DNA of 41,866 nucleotides from Sphingomonadales bacterium (GCA_013297725.1 JAAFIB010000018.1:1-41866); one strand, 5' to 3'; numbered from the stretch's first letter, positions 25,239 to 33,075 are shown. The notes: generated by a model not told the origin, from the sequence alone. Numbers and translations: made by a program.

Positions 25239-25943
25239 ATGCTCAGGCTACGCGGCCACACTGAACCCCGCATCCAAGCGGACCTATGTCCGATTTTGAA
25301 GTTTCGCAAAGGCGAAATTGTTTACGCGCAGGGCGACCCGGCAACTGACTGGTTTGAAGTTCTGTCCGGAACTGTACGCACCTGTTACCTTTACAGCGAC
25401 GGCCACCGGCAACTGACGGGTTTTTTCTATTCAGGCGACGTATTCGGTATTGAAACAGGCCATTACGCCTCCTCTGCCGAGGCCGTTACCGCAGTCACGC
25501 TGCGCCGTAATCCACAACGTAGAGAGCATCACGACGAGGCCCAAAAGGATCCATCGGTCCATGTTGCGTATCAGAGCGCACTGAACAACGCACAGGCCTG
25601 TATCTTCCTGCTTGGACGCAGGACTGCATCAGAACGGCTGGCGGCATTTTTGCTCGCTACGGCGAAACGTTTTATCCCGAACAAAGCGTTCGCCTTGCCT
25701 ATGTCCCGGTCCGATATTGCCGATCACTTGGGGCTTACAATCCACACTGTCAGCCGGACCTTATCCGAATTTGTCAGGCGCAAACTGATCCGTCTTGATG
25801 GCCCGCAATCCATTTTCATCGAGGACCATGCCGGGCTGTCAAGCCTAGCCCGTGGTGAAGAGCAGGCACCCTCGCTTGCTGAACAACGGCCGTATCAGGC
25901 GAAGACGAACAGCAGCGATTTTGTAGCACAATTCGGGAACTGA
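25239..25943 (+). CDS. Crp/Fnr family transcriptional regulator, FixK-like
   Basis: A 234-residue regulator with an N-terminal cyclic-nucleotide-fold sensor domain (FRKGEIVYAQGDPATDWFEVL, GFFYSGDVFGIETG) and a C-terminal winged helix (SRSDIADHLGLTIHTVSRTLSEF). The HTVSR recognition helix is of the Fnr/FixK kind. The CX2CX5C cluster of Fnr is missing, so it should not sense oxygen through an iron-sulfur cluster. GGGAGAG precedes the ATG. The outer-membrane barrel gene begins 2 bp after its stop. A FixK2-type palindrome upstream of the facing operon (30170-30183) makes that operon a plausible target. Confidence 0.88.
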   Translation: MLRLRGHTEPRIQADLCPILKFRKGEIVYAQGDPATDWFEVLSGTVRTCYLYSDGHRQLTGFFYSGDVFGIETGHYASSAEAVTAVTLRRNPQRREHHDEAQKDPSVHVAYQSALNNAQACIFLLGRRTASERLAAFLLATAKRFIPNKAFALPMSRSDIADHLGLTIHTVSRTLSEFVRRKLIRLDGPQSIFIEDHAGLSSLARGEEQAPSLAEQRPYQAKTNSSDFVAQFGN

Positions 25944-25945
25944 TC

Positions 25946-27340
25946 ATGACGCATAACTCTATCGAACGCAGCGTGCTAGGCACGCTTGGTTGCGCAGCGG
26001 GCTTTACGGCACTGGCCATCCCATCACAGGCTGAAGCCGCCAGCATCTTGCCAATTGCGGCAAGCGGAGATGCCGTCAAAGCAGCTCTTGTCAAAACCGA
26101 CTATGTGAAATTTGCTGACGCTGAAAACGCTGATGACAAGCCGGTGGCCGTTGCGCCACCGACAGCAGAAACTGACGTGGCCGATCAATTGGCTGCGCTT
26201 GTTGCCGAATTAAAGGCGCAGCGCGCATTGATTGCAGAGCAAAATGCAATCATCGCGCGCCAACAGGCGTCGATAGACCAGCTGATGGGGCAAAGCACCG
26301 CCGACACCAGCCTTTCGCTTATGCGGGCAACTGGTTTTGGCCAAGACAGTGTAGCGCGGGAAACCGCCCCTGCTCCACCAATGCAAACGGTTGGTGAAGC
26401 GCCGCCGCCGCCAGACGAGACAATCACCGACACTCTGACAGCTCTGCCAGAAGGCCAAGGCGTGTTGACGCCGAAAGGACAGACTGTCCTTGAATCCTCG
26501 TTTGAATATACACGCACTTCAAAAAATCGGCTGGTGTTCCGGGGCTTTGAACTGATCCCCGGATTGCAAGTCGGCCTGATCGAGGCATCGGATGCTGATC
26601 GCGATACGATGGTCGGCACTGTCGCATTGCGCCACGGCGTGACCAACAGGTTAGAGATAGAGGCACGTATGCCCGTCCTTGCACGGCACGATCGTATTCA
26701 GGTTGTCCAACAACGTGATGAGGGGATTGTCCGCCAGATTTCACTAACGGACCATTATATAGGCGATGCCGAGGTTTCGCTGAGATATCAGTTTAATGAC
26801 GCCAAAGCGACCGATCACGCGATTTTCGTGGGCAACCTGCGCGTCAAATCTAATACCGGCAGAGGACCGTTTGACATTGACTATGACGATTTTGGTGTTG
26901 CCACCGGGCTGACCACAGGATCCGGTTTTTGGGGCGTGCAGGGCGGCGTAAGCTTTCTGATCCCGTCCGACCCCGTAGTCATTTATGGCGGCACCAGCTA
27001 TCTTTATCACATTCCGGCTACGGTAAATAAAACGGTCGGTGGTGCATTGATTGGCCGGGTTGATCCAGGTGATGCGATTTCGGGCAATATGGGTTTTGGC
27101 TTTGCCCTGAATTCCCGCTTTTCGTTCTCATTGGGATATAATCACAGCTATATCTTCCCGACAAAGACACAGATTAACGCAACCACACAGCGCTCAACCG
27201 CTCTGCAGGTTGGTTCATTGGCGATCGGTGCATCGTTCCGCACAAGCGACCGGACTTCGGTCAACATGGCGTTTGAATTTGGGATGACATCGGATGCACC
27301 AGATGTATCGATGACACTGCGCCTGCCGCTGCGGTTCTGA
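25946..27340 (+). CDS. outer-membrane beta-barrel with N-terminal coiled coil (FapF-like secretion channel candidate)
   Basis: A 464-residue protein. A signal peptide ends near residue 30, a coiled coil spans about residues 78-116 (ADQLAALVAELKAQ onward), a Pro-rich linker follows (137-157), and the last 280 residues alternate as amphipathic strands. The chain ends in LRLPLRF with terminal Phe, the signal for outer-membrane barrel assembly. A periplasmic coiled coil joined to a barrel is the architecture of FapF, the channel that exports Fap amyloid subunits. The facing operon encodes a C39-type peptidase and secreted Asn-rich proteins, as in fap loci. Similar barrels are sometimes mislabelled as acetate kinase. 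The name rests on architecture and context. Confidence 0.6.
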   Translation: MTHNSIERSVLGTLGCAAGFTALAIPSQAEAASILPIAASGDAVKAALVKTDYVKFADAENADDKPVAVAPPTAETDVADQLAALVAELKAQRALIAEQNAIIARQQASIDQLMGQSTADTSLSLMRATGFGQDSVARETAPAPPMQTVGEAPPPPDETITDTLTALPEGQGVLTPKGQTVLESSFEYTRTSKNRLVFRGFELIPGLQVGLIEASDADRDTMVGTVALRHGVTNRLEIEARMPVLARHDRIQVVQQRDEGIVRQISLTDHYIGDAEVSLRYQFNDAKATDHAIFVGNLRVKSNTGRGPFDIDYDDFGVATGLTTGSGFWGVQGGVSFLIPSDPVVIYGGTSYLYHIPATVNKTVGGALIGRVDPGDAISGNMGFGFALNSRFSFSLGYNHSYIFPTKTQINATTQRSTALQVGSLAIGASFRTSDRTSVNMAFEFGMTSDAPDVSMTLRLPLRF

Positions 27341-27448
27341 CAGATTCTTAATGAGCACTATTGCGGCCTAGCGCGTGCGTGTAGCAGGCGCCGTATTCCC
27401 AATTGAAGAGGTGAAGCGCGTTTGACGCTATCAACAATATGCGCTGAT

Positions 27449-28054
27449 TTAGCGGGCGGCGGCTGCGGTCGCGGCCGACAGAGCCGATGATAATGCGCTG
27501 GCAATCCGGCTGTTGATGATTTCGCTGCTAAAGTTCTGATAGCCGGTCAAACCAAGCGTAACATCAGTCTCTTGAGTCAAAGTCATGTTGCTGGCGTTGT
27601 TAATCAGAACATTTTGGATACCACCATCGGTCCGCTGAATAATCGCGGTCTGTCCTTCGTTTGCGACAAACACCGGATTTTGTCCCATCCGTATGGCTAC
27701 AGCACCGCCAGTGGTAAAGCCTGCACGCAAAGCATCCATACTGGATTGCGACAATATGCCAGAGACGATCTGGCTAGTGGTAGCACCGCCCTCGCCCCAG
27801 TTGACTGATGTTTGCAGCACCAATTGACCGTTCAGATAGGTTCGCATTTGCGCGCCAAGTTGAATGTTCATCCCAGCGACAACAAAGCGGCCACGTTGTT
27901 CCGACAGTTCAGCGTCAGAAACGATGCGCGGTAGATCCTGCAATGCTGCAGCGGGGGCTACAGCGTCAAAACCGTCATTCGCTTTCGCGGCGCTTGGTGC
28001 CACGATAACCGCAACGGTGGTTGCAATCAGGGGAAATGCAAAATCTCGTTTCAT
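27449..28054 (-). CDS. secreted protein of the fibre-like operon (FapE-like candidate)
   Basis: A 201-residue protein with a signal peptide (to about residue 25). Near residues 47-62 it has [19 protein letters not shown], which resembles the DSDLLQMRGGQAIVVGNQ stretch of the 153-residue neighbour. The middle is rich in Gly, Gln, Asn and Thr with alternating strands ([36 protein letters not shown]) and the end is an Ala-rich helix. It is the last gene of the operon, 5 bp after the C39 peptidase gene. Position and composition suggest the role of FapE, an extracellular component of the Fap system; homology is not proven. Confidence 0.6.
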   Translation of the reverse strand: MKRDFAFPLIATTVAVIVAPSAAKANDGFDAVAPAAALQDLPRIVSDAELSEQRGRFVVAGMNIQLGAQMRTYLNGQLVLQTSVNWGEGGATTSQIVSGILSQSSMDALRAGFTTGGAVAIRMGQNPVFVANEGQTAIIQRTDGGIQNVLINNASNMTLTQETDVTLGLTGYQNFSSEIINSRIASALSSALSAATAAAAR

Positions 28055-28059
28055 GGTCT

Positions 28060-28848
28060 TTACTCGCCGACTGTGCCGACGCGCACCGGTATCGTGAGTT
28101 GCGGCGTCAGCTGATATGTTGGGGGAAGATGGCTGGTAATGTCGCCAATGGTTAGCGTCTGGCTATTTGCGTCAACCGGTGCGACGGACCAGGGTGCCCA
28201 GTCTACGACCAGATTATAGCGCGGTGCCGGCGCCGTTCTGTTTTCGACAATGGCAAGGCCAATACCGTTCCACATTTTGGCAAAATCGGCTTTGTTGTAT
28301 TTGGTTAGCCCTAGAATGGAATCGCCAACAAGGACGGTCCCTTCGTGGACGCCCTTTACAACAACGAAATGCTTGAAACCATTTAGGTCCAGTAGCACGA
28401 TTGCGGGCCGTTTCCATTTGGCCAGATCGTCCACCGTCATTTTATATCCCTCGGCATGGATGCCTATGGAATGCAGATAGTTTTTCATGTCGAACATCGA
28501 AAAACCGGATTTCATGATGATCGCCTGATCACCCGATTTCCACATTGCAGCGAACGTCTGTTGTTCAGATGTAGGGCGGCGATAATGATAGGTCAGCAGC
28601 GTTGCGAGCGCGGCGGATCCGCAGCTAAAATCATATCTCTGACGCACGACTGAGCGAAAGGGGATATCGACCCAAGACATGATTTTAACGGAATAATTGG
28701 CCCCGGTTGCTTCTGGTCCGAGATGAACCTCGGCCTGCGCGACAGCTGGCGCTAGCAGAATGGCCATGCAAAAAGGCGGCGTTATTATGCGCCGCAGGCT
28801 AAGCCAACGCTTCCATTGCGACCCGGTGTCGGCTTGTGCAAATTTCAT
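28060..28848 (-). CDS. C39-type cysteine peptidase, periplasmic (FapD-like)
   Basis: A 262-residue protein with a long signal sequence (hydrophobic core 22-38, cleavage near AVAQA). The peptidase core has Gln70 and Cys76 in [18 protein letters not shown], His160 in [10 protein letters not shown] and Asp176 in VGDSILG, giving an intact C39 catalytic set. Unlike bacteriocin exporters there is no ABC transporter fused or adjacent. A stand-alone secreted C39 peptidase beside a coiled-coil barrel and Asn-rich secreted proteins is the mark of FapD in functional amyloid operons, where it is needed for fibre export. The likely substrates are its three operon partners, which is inference. AAGGA lies 9 nt before the ATG. 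Confidence 0.75.
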   Translation of the reverse strand: MKFAQADTGSQWKRWLSLRRIITPPFCMAILLAPAVAQAEVHLGPEATGANYSVKIMSWVDIPFRSVVRQRYDFSCGSAALATLLTYHYRRPTSEQQTFAAMWKSGDQAIIMKSGFSMFDMKNYLHSIGIHAEGYKMTVDDLAKWKRPAIVLLDLNGFKHFVVVKGVHEGTVLVGDSILGLTKYNKADFAKMWNGIGLAIVENRTAPAPRYNLVVDWAPWSVAPVDANSQTLTIGDITSHLPPTYQLTPQLTIPVRVGTVGE

Positions 28849-28902
28849 CTGGGCAATCCTTGTGCCAGGCCTTGTGCAGTTAATGCATTGAGCCGGAATT
28901 GG

Positions 28903-29364
28903 TTATTGCGCGAAATTGATCGTAACATTCATGGCTGATTGCAGGTTATTCTGCGCCCCGGTGTTGATCACCAAGTTACCAAGGCCATTGAAGTTAGAAA
29001 GCGTATTGTCGGCAAGCGCGATGCTGCCAGCGGTATAATTGCCAGTAAAGGCGTTGCCGTTGCTGATTGCTGTCAGCGTCTGATTGCCAACAACAATGGC
29101 TTGACCGCCGCGCATCTGCAGCAGATCTGAATCGGCAATAACATTGGGATCAGCTGCAATGACCATGGCGGGTGCATCAATCACATCGGCCACTAAAGGC
29201 TGTTCGGTTGATGCAGCATCCGCTGCCGTATCGGTTGGCTCGATCACTATTACTGGATTTGCGGAGCCTTCAGCATCCTGAGCGAAAGCAGCCGTGGGAA
29301 GGGATATAGCGGCTATGATAGCCATTGGGATCGTCACAGGGACGAATAACTTTGTCCTGAACAT
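28903..29364 (-). CDS. secreted fibre-subunit-like protein (FapB/C-like candidate)
   Basis: A 153-residue protein starting at the ATG at 29364, which has AGGAG 8 nt upstream and gives a clean signal peptide (to PTAAFA|QD); a longer in-frame start has neither. After an acidic linker it has the double-glycine motif DLLQMRGG (residues 80-87). Then comes an Asn/Gly/Thr-rich domain, VVGNQTLTAI to NVTINFAQ at the C-terminus. This domain aligns by eye over its whole length with the end of the 195-residue neighbour (VV..QTL.AI, NTG, N.Q.A.N, F.Q). It may be a minor fibre or nucleating subunit; alternatively an adhesin-like secreted protein. Confidence 0.6.
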   Translation of the reverse strand: MFRTKLFVPVTIPMAIIAAISLPTAAFAQDAEGSANPVIVIEPTDTAADAASTEQPLVADVIDAPAMVIAADPNVIADSDLLQMRGGQAIVVGNQTLTAISNGNAFTGNYTAGSIALADNTLSNFNGLGNLVINTGAQNNLQSAMNVTINFAQ

Positions 29365-29392
29365 TGATCGAACTCCTGTTTGCACTGAAATG

Positions 29393-29453
29393 AAATGATG
29401 ACCGGATTTCCTGAGGTCTGGGGGGTACGGGGAGGGAAATCCGGCCATCATTT
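29393..29453 (-). other. 19-bp stem-loop between first two genes of the fibre-like operon
   Basis: Arms at 29393-29411 and 29435-29453 are complementary at 18 of 19 positions, and the odd position is a G-U pair in the minus-strand RNA; the loop is 23 nt. No strong T-run follows. It lies in the 99-bp gap between the 195- and 153-residue genes and could protect the upstream message or attenuate read-through. Confidence 0.75.
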
Positions 29454-29463
29454 TCAAGCTACC

Positions 29464-30051
29464 TTATTGTGAGAAGGTAACTGTACCGCGAGCCGCAATG
29501 TTGGTTGCAGCTTGTGCATTGGCATTGATGCCTGTGTTCCAGCCCTGGTTCAGGATGCCGGAATAGGCTGCAAATGCGTTGCCGTTCACAGAGTTATTGC
29601 CGCTGCTGTAATCGCTAAGCGCAAGACCGCTTTGGAAATTCAGTGGCGCTGCATTGGCATTAATCGCCAACAACGTCTGGGTCGCAACGACAGCCGAGCT
29701 GTCATTACCGTTGTTGGAGTTATTGACCGAGTTGTTCGAGCTATCCGAATTGAATGAGCCCAATGCGAATGCGAGATCCGTGTTGTTCGAGCCATTTGTT
29801 GAGTTGTTGGAATTATCCGAGTTATCGGAGTTATCCGAATTGTCCGAATTGTCGGTGTTGATCGACTTATTGTTCAAAATGTCGCTAACGCCAATGTCGG
29901 TCGATGTTGTTGTCGTAGACGCAGTGTTGCCAACACCAGCCGCTGTGGCTGGACCGCCGGTTGTTGTCGACGCAACTTGTGCAGCAGCAGGCAGTGCCAA
30001 GCCGCATGCAAGAACCAATGCCGAAGCAGAGAGTGCAATTTTCATTTTCAT
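29464..30051 (-). CDS. Asn/Ser/Asp-rich secreted protein (fibre major-subunit candidate, FapC-like)
   Basis: A 195-residue protein with a signal peptide (to residue 24, PAAA|Q). Residues 28-55 are Thr/Gly-rich. Residues 61-118 are almost entirely Asn, Ser and Asp, with five exact DNS repeats (67-81). The C-terminal 75 residues (VVATQTLLAI to TVTFSQ) share a module with the 153-residue neighbour. It has no cysteine after the signal peptide and few charged residues apart from Asp. Composition, secretion and first place in an operon with a C39 peptidase fit a functional-amyloid subunit. It lacks the C-terminal CxxC of Pseudomonas FapC, so any relation is distant. GGAGA lies 7 nt before the ATG. 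Confidence 0.65.
   Translation of the reverse strand: MKMKIALSASALVLACGLALPAAAQVASTTTGGPATAAGVGNTASTTTTSTDIGVSDILNNKSINTDNSDNSDNSDNSDNSNNSTNGSNNTDLAFALGSFNSDSSNNSVNNSNNGNDSSAVVATQTLLAINANAAPLNFQSGLALSDYSSGNNSVNGNAFAAYSGILNQGWNTGINANAQAATNIAARGTVTFSQ
29809..29853 (-). repeat. 9-bp tandem repeats encoding (Asp-Asn-Ser)5
   Basis: Five near-identical 9-bp units encode five consecutive DNS triplets in the 195-residue secreted protein. Units differ at third codon positions, so the repeat is conserved at protein level rather than being a fresh slippage expansion; length variation between strains is possible. Confidence 0.85.
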
Positions 30052-30373
30052 GGGTCGTCTCCAGTTAGTAAGATAATCTCCGATCGGCCCCTGTTTAACT
30101 GGGTCCTAGAGATTGGACTGCCCACACCTTGCGGGCCATTTCGTAATACAAAATTTTACAGGTGCCCTTTTGCGATAACGCAAGAATAGCGGGAGAATTT
30201 TTACGTAGTGTTTTGCACTCCGTAGCTTTGCCTCGCTGCGGCATCCGACGATCGAGTATGGGAGCAACAATCCGGACAATACGCTGCAAAAAAATTCGCG
30301 CTTGCATAACGGCGCGCGTTGCCTGTAAAGGCGCGCCTTCATATCACCATAGCCGCTCCGTTGTGCGGCAGAT
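30052..30373. promoter_or_regulatory. 322-bp region upstream of the fibre-like operon and tRNA-Ala
   Basis: No convincing gene is present. It should contain the minus-strand promoter of the fibre-like operon and the plus-strand promoter of tRNA-Ala. Notable elements are the TTGC-N6-GCAA palindrome (30170-30183) and a 12-bp palindrome AAGGCGCGCCTT (30328-30339), preceded by a related GGCGCGC word at 30311. Confidence 0.6.
30170..30183. promoter_or_regulatory. FixK2-type box upstream of the fibre-like operon
   Basis: TTGCGATAACGCAA is a perfect palindrome fitting the FixK2 consensus TTG(A/C)-N6-(T/G)CAA known from rhizobia. It lies 119-132 bp before the start codon of the 195-residue secreted protein gene. 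A FixK-like regulator is encoded 5 kb away in the same locus. Confidence 0.55.
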
Positions 30374-30449
30374 GGGGCCTTAGCTCAGCTGGTAGAGCGC
30401 TTCGCTGGCAGCGAAGAGGTCAGGGGTTCGACTCCCCTAGGCTCCACCA
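30374..30449 (+). tRNA. tRNA-Ala (anticodon GGC)
   Basis: A 76-nt class I tRNA with acceptor GGGGCCT/AGGCTCC, D-arm GCTCAGCTGGTAGAGC, anticodon loop CTGGCAG (GGC), T-arm AGGGGTTCGACTCCCCT and an encoded CCA at 30447-30449. Confidence 0.97.
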
Positions 30450-30479
30450 GCCTTCGCTCCCTATGGGAGCTTCGGCTGG
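30447..30479. terminator. hairpin starting in the tRNA-Ala CCA end
   Basis: CCAGCC (30447-30452) and GCTCCC (30456-30461) pair with GGGAGC (30465-30470) and GGCTGG (30474-30479) around a TAT loop, with a TTC/TTC internal loop. It begins in the CCA of the tRNA and lies between convergent genes. A T-run is lacking, so termination is probable but not certain. Confidence 0.55.
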
Positions 30480-30487
30480 TAAAATTC

Positions 30488-31111
30488 CTAATCCCCATAC
30501 GCATCCAGAAACCGATCAACAGCATCGGGCACTTGCTGTTGCAGCTGATGCGGGTCCGGGCCATTTTCTGAAAAACGGGCAAAGAACATATCAAAGCCGC
30601 AGATCAGACCGTAAAGATGGCCAGCGGCCATCTCGCAATCACATGGGCGGATTGTGCCTTTTGATACCGCACTTTCCAACAGCGCGGTTAACTCACGGCG
30701 CAGGCGCCTTGGCCCCGCGTTCAGAAACAGCTCGCCAACCTCTGGCCGCAGTTCTGCCTCTGCGCCAATCCGCCGTTCAAAACGCATGACATGCGGCTGG
30801 GTCAGGAAGTCGACCATTGTTTCACCAAAGGCGATCAGCTGCTGCCGCAAATCTGTGCCGGGTGCATCGGGTGCCACAAAAACAGCACTCATCATCGTGC
30901 ATTGACGCTCAACCACTGCTGCGAACAATGTCTCTTTGGTTTTGAAGCGATTGTAGATCGTCACCTTTGATACGCCGCTGACGGCGGCAATGGTTTCAAT
31001 CGATGCCGCAGCAAAGCCGTGTGTAAAAAATTCGTCACGCGCAGCATCCAATATCGCCTCGCGTTTGACGAGGTCGACGGGACGGTGCCTTGGCTTTTTT
31101 CCTGTATCCAC
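30488..31111 (-). CDS. TetR/AcrR family transcriptional repressor
   Basis: A 207-residue TetR-type repressor. The N-terminal HTH is textbook: REAILDAARDEFFTHGFAAASIETIAAVSGVSKVTIYNRFKTKETLF. The C-terminal helical domain, which would bind the inducer, resembles the AefR/AcrR-like C-terminal domain (CDCEMAAGHLYGLICGFDMFF). It is divergent from a four-gene efflux operon, and the 113-bp gap contains two matching dyads, so it very likely controls both. The inducer is unknown. Confidence 0.93.
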   Translation of the reverse strand: MDTGKKPRHRPVDLVKREAILDAARDEFFTHGFAAASIETIAAVSGVSKVTIYNRFKTKETLFAAVVERQCTMMSAVFVAPDAPGTDLRQQLIAFGETMVDFLTQPHVMRFERRIGAEAELRPEVGELFLNAGPRRLRRELTALLESAVSKGTIRPCDCEMAAGHLYGLICGFDMFFARFSENGPDPHQLQQQVPDAVDRFLDAYGD

Positions 31112-31131
31112 CCCATTCCCACTTTACATTA

Positions 31132-31165
31132 TGAACGATTGCGTTCAATTATACGCCTGCGTTCA
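31132..31165. promoter_or_regulatory. double TetR-type operator
   Basis: A perfect dyad TGAACG-ATTG-CGTTCA at 31132-31147 and an imperfect copy TATACG-CCTG-CGTTCA at 31150-31165, 18 bp apart. They lie between the TetR gene (start 31111) and the efflux operon (start 31225), placed to repress both. Confidence 0.7.
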
Positions 31166-31224
31166 TTATCTCATAGATTCGACGGTTGGGCAAGGTTTGT
31201 AACCGGAAAGGCGAGTAAGCGAAA

Positions 31225-32364
31225 ATGACCTGGATTGCGCTTAGAATGCTGACCGGCGACCGGCAGAAATTCATCGGGCTGATCTTTGGCATCGCGTTCT
31301 CCACGCTGCTGATTACGCAGCAGATGACGATCTTTGTGAACCTGATCCAGCGCGGGGCATCTGCGGTTTACAATGTCGGCACTGTTGATTTGTGGGTGAT
31401 GGACCCCGCCTCGCGCACCACAGATGTAGTTTACCCCATGCCGTCAACTGCGCTTGATAAGGTGCGCGGCGTAAAGGGCGTTGAATGGGCTGCGCCCTAT
31501 TTGCAATCCGGTGCGACAATCCGGACACCAGAAGGTGATCTGGAAGGAGTTAGCGTTATTGGTGTGGATGACAGCACTCTGATCGGACTGCCGCGCAGGA
31601 TGGTTAGCGGCGACAAATCCGCACTATATGAACCCGACACAGTATTTGTTGATGATGTCGGGGCTGAGAGACTGTTCCCGGCAGGCGTTAATCCAATCGG
31701 CCGGATGCTTGAGATTAATGACCGGCGTGCAGTTATCCGCGGCATTGTTGATACGACACCAACCTTCACCAGTCAGGTAATCCTCTACACCCGCTATTCC
31801 AGCGCGTTAAGCTATGTGCCGGGCACCCGCAACCGGCTAAGCTTTGTGGTCGCTCGCGCCGCAGATGGTGAGAGTGCAAGGGTTATTGCAGACAGGATCA
31901 CAGCGCAAACCGGCCTAAAAGTGCGGACACGCGACGAGTTTGCCGCCGACGGTCGCAATTTCATTATTGAGAACACTGGTATCCCGGTGAATTTCGGTAT
32001 TACTGTGGCGTTGGGCTTTATCGTAGGGGTCGCGATTGTGGGGCTGACGCTCAGCCTGTTTATCCGCGATAACATCAAACAGTTTGGCGCGTTAAAGGCC
32101 ATCGGCGTTACTAATGGTAAAATCCGGCTGATGGTCGCGGCTCAGGCCGGGCTTGTCGGATTGGTTGGTTATGCGGTCGGCGTTTTGGGGGCGGTCGCTT
32201 TCGTAAATGGCTTTGCAAGCGGTGGCGGCTTTTTCAAAGGTTTCTATACGCCGTGGCAAATCCCGGTCATGACCGCGATTGTTACTGTGGTGATCCTGAC
32301 ACTTACCGGTCTGCTCGCACTGCGCACTGTCCTTAAAACTGAACCGGCATCGGTGTTCAGATGA
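31225..32364 (+). CDS. ABC transporter permease, FtsX/DevC-like
   Basis: A 379-residue MacB/FtsX-fold permease. A first membrane helix lies near residues 15-35. A periplasmic domain of about 220 residues (ASAVYNVGTVDLWVMD, PASRTTDVVYPMP) follows, then three C-terminal helices (NFGITVALGFIVGVAIVGLTLS, LVGLVGYAVGVLGAVAF, IPVMTAIVTVVILTLTGLLA). This resembles DevC of cyanobacterial glycolipid exporters and other type VII tripartite efflux permeases. The ATPase gene overlaps it by 4 bp (ATGA). Confidence 0.88.
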   Translation: MTWIALRMLTGDRQKFIGLIFGIAFSTLLITQQMTIFVNLIQRGASAVYNVGTVDLWVMDPASRTTDVVYPMPSTALDKVRGVKGVEWAAPYLQSGATIRTPEGDLEGVSVIGVDDSTLIGLPRRMVSGDKSALYEPDTVFVDDVGAERLFPAGVNPIGRMLEINDRRAVIRGIVDTTPTFTSQVILYTRYSSALSYVPGTRNRLSFVVARAADGESARVIADRITAQTGLKVRTRDEFAADGRNFIIENTGIPVNFGITVALGFIVGVAIVGLTLSLFIRDNIKQFGALKAIGVTNGKIRLMVAAQAGLVGLVGYAVGVLGAVAFVNGFASGGGFFKGFYTPWQIPVMTAIVTVVILTLTGLLALRTVLKTEPASVFR

Positions 32365-33065
32365 GCGAGGCTCCCGCAATCTCTGTACAAAATATCAGCC
32401 GCGATTTTGAAGCGGGCGGGCAGATGCTGCGCGTGCTGCATAACATCGAAACTGACATAAAGGCGGGCGAGCTGACTTATCTGGTCGGCGAATCGGGTTC
32501 TGGCAAAACGACACTGATTTCGATTATCGCCGGTATTCTCTACCCGACCGAAGGTACAGTTTCCGTCTTTGGCACTGACATATACCAGCTGAGTGATAGT
32601 GATCTGGTGCGTTTCCGTCTGGCCAATATTGGCTTCATTTTTCAGCAATACAATCTGCTACCATCGTTGACTGCCGCCGAAAATGCCTCGGTGCCATTGG
32701 TTGCCGCAGGAATGGCGCGTCATGAGGCGCTTGAGCGCAGCAGAGCGATCCTTGAGAAGCTGAACATGACCAGCCAAGCGGAGAAGCGGCCCAACCAGCT
32801 TTCAGGCGGGCAGCAGCAGCGGGTCGCCATTGCCCGCGCACTGGTGCACGAACCCCGGCTGATTGTTTGCGATGAGCCAACTGCAGCACTCGACGCAAAA
32901 TCGGGGCGGCGGGTCATGGATTTGCTGCGTGAAGTGGCCCTGTCACCAGACCGATCCGTCATTATCGTTACCCATGACAATCGTATTTTCGACCTCGCGG
33001 ACCGCATCCTCTTAATGGAGGATGGGCGGATCACCCGCGATGGCCGCGACGCAATGGAGCATTAA
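32361..33065 (+). CDS. ABC transporter ATP-binding protein (DevA/LolD-like)
   Basis: A 234-residue ATPase of the MacB/LolD/DevA class. Walker A is GESGSGKTT, the Q-loop [17 protein letters not shown], the signature [15 protein letters not shown], Walker [13 protein letters not shown] and the H-loop VIIVTHDNR; all are intact. It powers the permease encoded just upstream and overlaps that gene by 4 bp. Confidence 0.95.
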   Translation: MSEAPAISVQNISRDFEAGGQMLRVLHNIETDIKAGELTYLVGESGSGKTTLISIIAGILYPTEGTVSVFGTDIYQLSDSDLVRFRLANIGFIFQQYNLLPSLTAAENASVPLVAAGMARHEALERSRAILEKLNMTSQAEKRPNQLSGGQQQRVAIARALVHEPRLIVCDEPTAALDAKSGRRVMDLLREVALSPDRSVIIVTHDNRIFDLADRILLMEDGRITRDGRDAMEH

Positions 33066-33075
33066 GGACTAAGCC

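Noticed and set aside
25946-27340. Acetate kinase
   Set aside because: Barrel proteins of this type are sometimes so labelled, but there is no kinase motif; signal peptide, coiled coil and terminal Phe show an outer-membrane barrel.
28060-29364. A bacteriocin (double-glycine peptide) biosynthesis cluster
   Set aside because: The C39 peptidase is not fused to an ABC transporter, none is adjacent, the RGG motif is not in a short leader, and all partners have Sec signal peptides.
29809-29853. CRISPR-like repeats
   Set aside because: The 9-bp units are contiguous, in frame and without spacers; they encode the DNS tract.
30328-30339. AAGGCGCGCCTT as a recombination or phage attachment site beside tRNA-Ala
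   Set aside because: It is upstream of the tRNA, no second copy of a tRNA 3' end or integrase is present, so there is no sign of integration.
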